From: Planctomycetaceae bacterium
GTDB taxonomy: Bacteria; Planctomycetota; Planctomycetia; Planctomycetales; Planctomycetaceae
Length of the DNA: 5,185 bases
Assembly: GCA_947463775.1 (NCBI GenBank)
Contig: CANHVD010000474.1
Coordinates: 1-5,185 of the forward strand
Direction of reading: 5' to 3'
Under the pieces are notes generated by a model, which did no database searches, was not told the DNA's origin, and saw nothing but the letters and a program-made list of their open reading frames with translations. Both the position numbers and the translations under genes were made by a program. Every line of letters begins with the position of its first letter. The stretch's first letter is position 1. This document shows positions 1 through 4,539 of this stretch, in pieces.

Positions 1-825
1 CATAAGTTGATCGAGTCGCATCATCCGAAGGTGACCCCGCTGATTGTCGCCAAGATCGAAAAGACGGAAGCGATTGATGATCTGGAGAATATTCTCGACG
101 CCACCGATGCCGTCATGGTGGCTCGCGGAGATCTGGGTGTCGAAGCGGAGATTAGTCGCGTCCCGATCCTGCAGAAGCGAATTATTCGCCGCTGTAACGA
201 ACTGCGTATTCCGGTGATTACCGCGACGCAGATGCTGGACAGCATGCAGTCGAATGAACTGCCGACACGTGCCGAAGTGACCGATGTGGCCAACGCGGTG
301 CTGGATGGAACAGACGCGGTGATGCTCTCCGGCGAAACGGCCATCGGTGCTCATCCGACGCAATGTGTGCGAATGATGGATCGCATCGCGTCAGAAGCGG
401 AAACACTGATTGAACCTGCAAATTTCAGCGACGTGCGCGACGATGAAACTCGCCGAGCACGCCCGATCACGGAAGCGGTGGCTCGGGGGACCATTGCGGC
501 TGCCGAATATCTGCAGGCCGACCTGATGGTCGTCGCCACGGTCACGGGCAGAACCGCACTCGCGTTGTCTCGCATGAGAAGTAAAGTGCCGATTGTTGCA
601 TTCACCGATCAAGAAGATGTGGCTCGTCGCATGTGCCTGTACTGGGGTGTGACGCCGTTGCTGAATCGAGCAGTCCAGCAATCCGCTGATACTCTGCTGC
701 AGTTCGTCATCAGTTGGGGGCAGAAGAATCAACTGCTGAAATCCGGCAGCAAACTGATCATCGTCGGGCACACCAACTGGCTTGGAGAAACTCACGACCT
801 GATGATGGTGCATGTGGTGCCGTAG
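1..825 (+). CDS. pyk: Pyruvate kinase, C-terminal part (5' end outside window)
   Basis: Pyruvate kinase transfers phosphate from phosphoenolpyruvate to ADP, giving pyruvate and ATP in the last step of glycolysis, in the cytoplasm. The reading frame is open from base 1 and shows 274 residues before TAG, against about 470 for the family, so roughly the first 200 are missing. Visible catalytic barrel motifs are AKIEK (K18 equals the active-site lysine and E20 a metal ligand), MVARGDLGVE at 39-48 (D44, second metal ligand), TATQMLDSM at 74-82, and PTRAEVTDVANAVLDGTDAV followed by MLSGETA. From about residue 155 (ITEAVARG) the C-terminal allosteric domain follows, with ATVTGRTA in the place of the effector-binding loop. 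It ends normally with GETHDLMMVHVVP. Nothing looks broken. No strong terminator follows directly; the next 650 bases are repeat-rich and gene-free. The identification is very secure; allosteric behaviour cannot be read from this part. Confidence 0.97.
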   Translation, partial: HKLIESHHPKVTPLIVAKIEKTEAIDDLENILDATDAVMVARGDLGVEAEISRVPILQKRIIRRCNELRIPVITATQMLDSMQSNELPTRAEVTDVANAVLDGTDAVMLSGETAIGAHPTQCVRMMDRIASEAETLIEPANFSDVRDDETRRARPITEAVARGTIAAAEYLQADLMVVATVTGRTALALSRMRSKVPIVAFTDQEDVARRMCLYWGVTPLLNRAVQQSADTLLQFVISWGQKNQLLKSGSKLIIVGHTNWLGETHDLMMVHVVP

Positions 826-920
826 GTTTTAGTAACGTTGAAGCCGCAACCCGAGACGTTAGTCAGGGATTGCGATTTCTTCTTCAGCCGGTTCTTGTCT
901 CCGAATCCCTCGTTCACGCC
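826..920. other. Gene-free stretch after pyk with a degenerate inverted motif
   Basis: No gene is supported here. CAACCCGA at 847-854 has its reverse complement TCGGGTTG at 1156-1163, on the far side of the large palindrome. The segments 855-869 (gacgttagtcaggga) and 906-920 (tccctcgttcacgcc) are partly complementary, matching at 10 of 15 positions. Together these look like decayed copies of a dispersed intergenic repeat. The resemblance to planctomycete intergenic repeats is from memory and unverified. No terminator with a T-run was seen. Confidence 0.4.
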
Positions 921-970
921 TTTTGAGGTTGCGCGTTTTGGTTAGGGCTGGAAGTCCGGCACATCCTCTG

Positions 971-990
971 CCGGTGGCGTGAGCCACCGG
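971..990 (+). repeat. Hairpin block, 8-bp stem with GTGA loop
   Basis: CCGGTGGC-GTGA-GCCACCGG forms a perfect 8-bp stem with a four-base loop. Read on the + strand as RNA, the loop is GUGA closed by C-G, which fits the stable GNRA tetraloop class. The exact reverse complement lies at 1081-1100. Confidence 0.85.
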
Positions 991-1008
991 ACTGCAGAAA
1001 CACCGCGA

Positions 1009-1062
1009 TTCAGGCCTGAAGGGCCGACACATTCGCCCTTGTGTCGACCCTCCGGGCCTGAG
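1009..1062. repeat. Inner hairpin at the centre of the composite palindrome
   Basis: Arms 1009-1030 and 1041-1062 are complementary apart from a few transitions that leave several G-U or mismatched pairs, with a 10-base loop at 1031-1040. The right arm belongs to a 22-bp sequence (1042-1063) that is repeated exactly and directly at 1110-1131, giving a third copy of this block. It could fold in transcripts from either strand. There is no T-run, so an intrinsic terminator of classical type is not supported. Confidence 0.65.
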
Positions 1063-1080
1063 ATTCTTTATGTTGGAATA

Positions 1081-1100
1081 CCGGTGGCTCACGCCACCGG
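1081..1100 (-). repeat. Hairpin block, inverted copy of 971-990
   Basis: CCGGTGGC-TCAC-GCCACCGG is the exact reverse complement of 971-990. Here the GNRA-type GUGA loop would appear only in a transcript of the - strand. Both copies are equidistant from position 1035.5. Confidence 0.85.
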
Positions 1101-1109
1101 CATTGGATT

Positions 1110-1131
1110 TGTCGACCCTCCGGGCCTGAGA
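1110..1131. repeat. Exact 22-bp direct repeat of 1042-1063
   Basis: This block begins tgtcgaccctccgg and is identical over 22 bases to 1042-1063, 68 bases upstream. It lies inside the outer arm of the composite palindrome. Its diverged inverted counterpart is at about 944-961 (agggctggaagtccggca). Confidence 0.8.
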
Positions 1132-1162
1132 ATGCGCAACTTCAAAACTCATGCTTCGGGTT

Positions 1163-1196
1163 GTGATGGACTCCTTTGGCGTAGTGATGCACTCCT
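1163..1196. repeat. Imperfect 13-bp direct repeat, two copies
   Basis: GTGATGGACTCCT at 1163-1175 recurs as GTGATGCACTCCT at 1184-1196, with one mismatch and a 21-base offset. It adjoins the TCGGGTTG block at 1156-1163 and probably marks the right edge of the same repeat island. Two copies, roughly two helical turns apart, could also be a protein-binding site, but nothing else supports that. Confidence 0.5.
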
Positions 1197-1200
1197 GTAG

Positions 1201-1476
1201 TCTTCTATGTTTCGCCCCGTTCGTGTCAGAGGACAGCATACGGATTGCGCCGGCTACTCTCTGAGCGACATGGTTTTAAACGCCGAGCGGGAGGCGACGC
1301 CCACGACACAAACCGTCCCCTTGGCGCGGCGGTAAACGAATCGATCTGCGGTCCCGCAGGCAGGATCTACAGCGATTGGGCTCTGAGCCCGAATACAACT
1401 TCACCTCACGGCGTTGCTTTACAGGGGCGACCTGGACTGTATCCTGCCCGCTCCTGCATTCTTCTCTGAGGTGACC
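1201..1476 (+). promoter_or_regulatory. Probable leader of the DUF485/symporter operon, with three hairpins
   Basis: There is no gene in this stretch. Three local stem-loops can be drawn: 1346-1350 with 1355-1359 (ctgcg/cgcag, 4-base loop), 1378-1382 with 1386-1390 (gggct/agccc, 3-base loop), and 1422-1429 with 1449-1456 (caggggcg/cgctcctg, one G-U pair). The last ends 11 bases before the Shine-Dalgarno sequence at 1468. I could not match a known riboswitch, and I see no -35/-10 pair good enough to call. The promoter must lie here or in the repeat island if the operon has its own. The regulatory role is inferred from position. Confidence 0.35.
1468..1473 (+). promoter_or_regulatory. Ribosome binding site of the DUF485 gene
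   Basis: GAGGTG lies 5 bases (counted from GAGG) before ATG at 1477. It decides the start in favour of this ATG over an in-frame TTG at 1414, which has no such site and would add 21 residues unlike the family. Confidence 0.75.
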
Positions 1477-1731
1477 ATGAATTCACGCAACTCCCGCAAC
1501 GGCTTGATTTTGTTCGCCGTTTACCTGCTCTTCTATGGCGGGTTCGTCTTTATCAATGCGTTCGATCCGGCCAGCATGGAGCGAACTCCGATTGCCGGGC
1601 TGAACCTCGCCGTGCTGTATGGGTTTGGCCTGATCATTGGGGCCGTTGTGCTGTCAGCGATCTACGGAGTTCTCTGCGGGGACGCTTCAGGCAATAGCTC
1701 TGGCTCAGACCAGCAGGAGCCAAAAGCGTGA
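1477..1731 (+). CDS. DUF485 (YjcH-like) small inner-membrane protein
   Basis: This 84-residue protein belongs by its pattern to DUF485, the family of Escherichia coli YjcH, which is encoded beside the acetate permease ActP. It has two membrane segments, at about 9-29 (GLILFAVYLLFYGGFVFINAF) and 43-67, joined by a short loop with PIAGLNLAVLYGFG, the most typical part of the family. The tail is short and hydrophilic (GNSSGSDQQEPKA). E. coli YjcH is about 104 residues, so this one is slightly short. The ATG at 1477 is chosen for its Shine-Dalgarno sequence. The stop codon overlaps the start of the symporter gene by 4 nt (GTGA), so the two are probably translationally coupled. Members of this family are thought to act with their partner symporter, but a biochemical role is not established. 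Family assignment is good; function is inferred from context. Confidence 0.85.
   Translation: MNSRNSRNGLILFAVYLLFYGGFVFINAFDPASMERTPIAGLNLAVLYGFGLIIGAVVLSAIYGVLCGDASGNSSGSDQQEPKA
1715..1719 (+). promoter_or_regulatory. Ribosome binding site of the symporter gene, inside the upstream gene
   Basis: AGGAG ends 8 bases before the GTG at 1728. With the GTGA overlap it supports GTG as the start and coupling to the upstream gene. No ATG lies in a better place relative to the first membrane segment. Confidence 0.7.
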
Positions 1732-3689
1732 TTTACGAATCATCATTTCTCGCTGTCTCGATCTTTCTCGCCTTTGTGGGATTCACTTTGGGACTCAGCT
1801 TCTGGCTGGGTGGCAAAGCAAAATCATCAGAAGGCTACTTCGCGGCTCATGGTCAGATTCCCTGGTTCGTCAACGGCATTGCGTTCGCGGGAGATTATCT
1901 CTCAGCGGCCTCATTCCTTGGCATCTGCGGGATGATTGCATTCTACGGCTACGACGGATTTCTGTACTCGATTGGATATCTGGCTGGCTGGATCGTGGCG
2001 CTGTTCGTTGTCGCCGAACCAATGAAGCGACTGGGAAGATTCACGTTTGCGGATGCTCTGGATTCGCAGTTCAACTCCAAAGGCATCAAGCTGGCCGCCG
2101 GGATTAGTACGCTCGTCGTGAGCGTGTTTTATCTGATCCCGCAGATGGTCGGTGCGGGTGCTCTGGTGACACCGCTGCTGGGTTTTCCGCAATGGGTTGG
2201 TGTCGTGATGGTCGGCGCTGTTGTCATCCTGATCGTGGTCACAGCGGGGATGCTTTCCACCACTTGGGTGCAGTTCCTTAAAGGCGCGTTGCTGGTTGTT
2301 TTCAGTGCGATCCTGACATGGATGATTCTGCAACGCGGATTTAAGGTGGAGAAAGGCGGAAACGACGGGCATGAGTTTCAGACGTTCCGCATTACGACTG
2401 ATGATCTGACCAACGGCGACGGCAAAGTTGGCAGCCTTGAAAACGTTGATGTGGTTCCGGCCGACAACGGCTGGGAAAAGTTCGACAAGAAGTACGTTCG
2501 GCTGCAGAGCCGAGAAACTCAGCTGGTCACCGTCTGGATGATGAAGGAGCTGACGGAGAAGGATGGCCCAAATCTCGAACTGACCGAAGTGCAGACGCTC
2601 TCCAGGTCAACAGATGGCACGATCTTCGTGAACGGCCAAAAGAAGGGCAAAAAGAAAGGCGAGCCAGAGTTGTTCGCGGTAGGGCACGTTGTCGAGCTGC
2701 CCGATGGGAAGACAGAAACGGGTCCGCTTTCGCCGATTGATTTCTTCAGAACTCTGCAGCAGAGCAAAGTTGTGCTGTGGCGAAACGAAAAGATTGTGCA
2801 CGCCGATAAGACTGAGACCACCGTTTACTACCCGAAGATCACAACCGGTGCTGAAGTCCTGCGGCCGGGCGAACATCCCACGTTTAAAGGGATCCGCAGT
2901 GAGAAGCTTTTTGACAAGGTGAATTTCTTGTCGCTGATGCTGGCTCTTTTCTGTGGCACTGCATCGCTGCCACACATTCTGATTCGTTACTACACCGTGA
3001 AGGACGCCAGCAGTGCTCGCAAGAGCACCATCGTCGGCATCACCAGCATCGGTCTGTTTTACGTGTTGACGCTGTATCTTGGGTTGGGAGCAATGACCAG
3101 CGGAACTTTGGATGTCAGCGAAGAGAACATGGCGGCTCCGCTGTTGGCGAAGGGAATGAACACCTGGCTGTTCGCGGCGATTTCTGCCATTGCGTTCACC
3201 ACAGTGTTGGGTACGGTCAGCGGTTTGATTCTGGCGGCCGCCGGTGCAGTCACTCACGACCTGCTGGGCAGTGCGTTTGGCGTTCAGATGACCGACACGG
3301 AGAAAGTTCGTGTTGCCAAGATGTCGTCTGTCGTTGTCGGAGCGATCGCGATCGTGTTGGGCATTCTGTTCCAGAAAATGAACCCGACGTTTTTGGTCGG
3401 CTGGGCCTTCAGCGTCGCGGCTTCTGCGAATCTGCCATCGCTGGTGATGATTCTGTTCTGGCCCAAGGTCACGAAGCAGGGAATCGTTGCAGCAATTGTC
3501 GTGGGCATGGTTTCGTCCATGACCTGGATTTTGCTGAGCGGTGAAGCCTACTCCAAGGTCTACGGCCTCGACGCCGCTGCCGCCATCGTGCCCTTCAGCC
3601 AGCCTGGGATTCTGACGATTCCTCTGGGCTTTTTGACGCTGGTCGTTGTGTCATTGTTCACAACAGGTCGACAGCAAACAGCCGCGTGA
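1728..3689 (+). CDS. actP: ActP-like sodium:solute (cation/acetate) symporter with a large extra loop
   Basis: This 653-residue inner-membrane protein of the sodium:solute symporter family resembles acetate permease ActP, which imports acetate and similar short carboxylates with a cation. Family signatures are GDYLSAASFLG at 55-65, YDGFLYSIGYLAGW at 75-88, GRFTFADAL at 103-111, QMVGAGALV at 139-147, STTWVQFLKG at 177-186, GTASLPHILIRYYTV at 410-424 and AVTHDLL at 507-513. About 13 membrane segments are visible, near 7-28, 46-70, 75-97, 120-146, 155-174, 178-203, 399-419, 434-456, 480-506, 531-549, 554-578, 584-604 and 623-645. E. coli ActP has 549 residues; this protein is longer because residues 205-398 form a hydrophilic stretch where ActP has roughly 40 residues. 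With the family topology this loop faces the periplasm. Start GTG overlaps the DUF485 gene, a normal partner arrangement. Substrate is inferred; pyruvate, propionate or another carboxylate is possible. Confidence 0.9.
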   Translation: MIYESSFLAVSIFLAFVGFTLGLSFWLGGKAKSSEGYFAAHGQIPWFVNGIAFAGDYLSAASFLGICGMIAFYGYDGFLYSIGYLAGWIVALFVVAEPMKRLGRFTFADALDSQFNSKGIKLAAGISTLVVSVFYLIPQMVGAGALVTPLLGFPQWVGVVMVGAVVILIVVTAGMLSTTWVQFLKGALLVVFSAILTWMILQRGFKVEKGGNDGHEFQTFRITTDDLTNGDGKVGSLENVDVVPADNGWEKFDKKYVRLQSRETQLVTVWMMKELTEKDGPNLELTEVQTLSRSTDGTIFVNGQKKGKKKGEPELFAVGHVVELPDGKTETGPLSPIDFFRTLQQSKVVLWRNEKIVHADKTETTVYYPKITTGAEVLRPGEHPTFKGIRSEKLFDKVNFLSLMLALFCGTASLPHILIRYYTVKDASSARKSTIVGITSIGLFYVLTLYLGLGAMTSGTLDVSEENMAAPLLAKGMNTWLFAAISAIAFTTVLGTVSGLILAAAGAVTHDLLGSAFGVQMTDTEKVRVAKMSSVVVGAIAIVLGILFQKMNPTFLVGWAFSVAASANLPSLVMILFWPKVTKQGIVAAIVVGMVSSMTWILLSGEAYSKVYGLDAAAAIVPFSQPGILTIPLGFLTLVVVSLFTTGRQQTAA

Positions 3690-3733
3690 AGCCGCGCATG
3701 GCCGTAAAGCAGGATGTTTTGCCCGGGCTGGGG
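3690..3733. other. Short spacer after the symporter gene
   Basis: These 44 bases contain the palindrome GCCCGGGC at 3721-3728 but no hairpin followed by a T-run. If transcription of the operon stops near here, the strong inverted repeat starting at 3734 is the better candidate for the structure involved. Confidence 0.3.
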
Positions 3734-3954
3734 TTGTCCACAGATAAACGCAGATGAACACAGATAGGGGCACGTTTCAGGTTCTGCGTTCATGTCATTT
3801 GTGATTATCTGCGTTCATCTGTGTGCAACTCTGGACAACCCTTGCGGAACAAAAGGTGCGACAGGAGCACTGTTTCGAATAATGCCACCGCAAACGGTGC
3901 CTGACATCTTTCATACCGCATAGCGGATGACTGGCCCCAAATTCCTTCAGGGTT
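3734..3954. repeat. Repeat unit A (complete, 221 bp)
   Basis: The arms are 3734-3767 and 3805-3838. The right arm differs from those of B and C (gcaactctgg in place of gcatccgtgg), which weakens pairing near its outer end. The sequence tctgcgttcat occurs twice, at 3783-3793 and 3808-3818. The second half has hairpins at about 3884-3899 (caccg/cggtg) and at 3916-3926 (ccgc/gcgg). Confidence 0.85.
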
Positions 3955-4174
3955 TTGTCCACAGATAAACGCAGATGAACACAGAGAGGGGCACGTTTCA
4001 GCTTCTGCGTTCATGTCATTTGTGATTATCTGCGTTCATCTGTGTGCATCCGTGGACAACCCATGCGGAACAAAAGGTGCGGCAACGAACTGTTTCGAAT
4101 GATGCCACCGCAAACGGTGCCTGACATCTTTCATACCGCATAGCGGATGACTGGCCCCAAATTCCTTCAGAGTT
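3955..4174. repeat. Repeat unit B (complete, 220 bp)
   Basis: The arms are 3955-3988 and 4026-4059. The outer ends TTGTCCAC and GTGGACAA pair perfectly. One base is missing relative to A in the segment after GGTGCG. Unit B alone has agaggggc and ccatgcgg where A and C have ataggggc and ccttgcgg. Confidence 0.85.
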
Positions 4175-4308
4175 TTGTCCACAGATAAACGCAGATGAAC
4201 ACAGATAGGGGCAAGTTTCAGCTTCTGCGTTCATGTTATTTGTGATTATCTGCGTTCACCTGTGTGCATCCGTGGACAACCCTTGCGGAACAAAAGGTGC
4301 GACAAGAG
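4175..4308. repeat. Repeat unit C (truncated, about 134 bp)
   Basis: The arms are 4175-4208 and 4246-4279. Similarity to A and B stops after GGTGCGACAAGAG at about 4308, so the CACCG/CGGTG and CCGC/GCGG hairpin half is missing. The arm-containing part is therefore able to exist without the second half. Confidence 0.8.
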
Positions 4309-4539
4309 TGCAGTTAGCAGCCCGCATCCTTGCGATGCACCGGTTCGACAACATAGACGAATCATAGTGCCGCAATAAAAGTCGAGACACCGCACAAGAA
4401 TCGACATTAGGCAGGCAGCTCCCACCTCTGCACGTAGCTCCCGTCCTGAGCCATTGCGGAGTTCTCTTGTTGGCGGTGAATCAATATGCTTAGCACTTCC
4501 TGATTACTCCCCCCTGTTTTGCCACAGTCCATCTCCCCA
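4309..4539 (+). other. Gene-free leader before the fructose-bisphosphatase gene
   Basis: I see no gene. There is a small hairpin, gcatc at 4324-4328 with gatgc at 4334-4338, and AGCTCCC occurs twice at 4417-4423 and 4436-4442. No -35/-10 pair with normal spacing and no T-run terminator were found. Any promoter of the downstream gene should lie here, since the array separates it from the symporter operon. Confidence 0.3.

Larger units (their letters stand above)
921..1147. repeat. Composite ~227-bp imperfect palindrome (two inverted ~110-bp units)
   Basis: Bases 921-1030 and 1041-1147 are inverted relatives of one another around a centre near 1035. The matching blocks, from outside inwards, are as follows. 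TTTTGARGTTGCGCRTT at 921-937 pairs with 1131-1147 (15 of 17). A diverged block at 944-970 pairs with 1101-1127 (about 18 of 27). An exact 20-mer at 971-990 is the reverse complement of 1081-1100. CAGGCCTGAAGGGCCGACAC at 1011-1030 pairs with 1041-1060 (17 of 20). The two 20-base linkers (991-1010 and 1061-1080) are equal in length but not in sequence. This is a repeat element of non-coding character. It could act as a bidirectional terminator or as mRNA-stabilising structure, but no function is shown. Confidence 0.75.
3734..4308. repeat. Tandem array of a ~220-bp unit, 2.6 copies
   Basis: Two complete units (3734-3954 and 3955-4174) and a truncated third (4175 to about 4308) follow head to tail with periods of 221 and 220 bases. 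Each begins TTGTCCACAGATAAACGCAG. The first ~105 bases form an imperfect inverted repeat of 34-base arms around a 37-base centre. The second half carries CACCG-CAAA-CGGTG and CCGC-ATA-GCGG hairpins. Units A and B differ by about a dozen substitutions and one indel, judged by eye. Frames on the - strand within the array all begin MNAE(A/P)ETCP and are by-products of the repeat, not genes. It is not a CRISPR array: the unit is far too long and has no variable spacers. Confidence 0.92.

Noticed and set aside
826..1100. Classical intrinsic terminator for pyk
   Set aside because: The hairpins are strong, but none is followed by a run of T on the + strand, so I record them as repeats only.
979..1200. 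73-codon open frame on the + strand in the same island
   Set aside because: It is again repeat-derived; it contains a phrase (VAHATG) also produced on the opposite strand by the inverted hairpin copy.
859..1239. 126-codon open frame on the - strand over the repeat island
   Set aside because: It is made almost wholly of the palindrome blocks read in frame, has no recognisable domain, and its composition follows the repeats.
1245..1469. 74-codon open frame on the + strand in the leader
   Set aside because: It has no domain and no good start context, and lies over drawn hairpins directly ahead of a better-supported gene.
1414..1476. Upstream TTG start for the DUF485 gene
   Set aside because: It would add 21 residues with no family similarity and no Shine-Dalgarno sequence; ATG 1477 has both.
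1637..2372. Out-of-frame and antisense frames across the operon junction (1637-2107 + and 1911-2372 -)
   Set aside because: Both overlap the DUF485 and symporter genes, whose translations fit known families; these frames have no recognisable content.
2607..3257. 216-codon open frame on the - strand inside the symporter gene
   Set aside because: It lies antisense to strongly conserved membrane segments of a clear gene, has a Gln/Arg/His-rich shadow composition and no domain.
3734..4308. CRISPR array
   Set aside because: The period is about 220 bases with the whole unit conserved, with no spacers and no cas genes.
3690..4539. Insertion sequence or transposase remnant
   Set aside because: No transposase-like translation is seen in any frame, and no target duplication can be recognised around the array.
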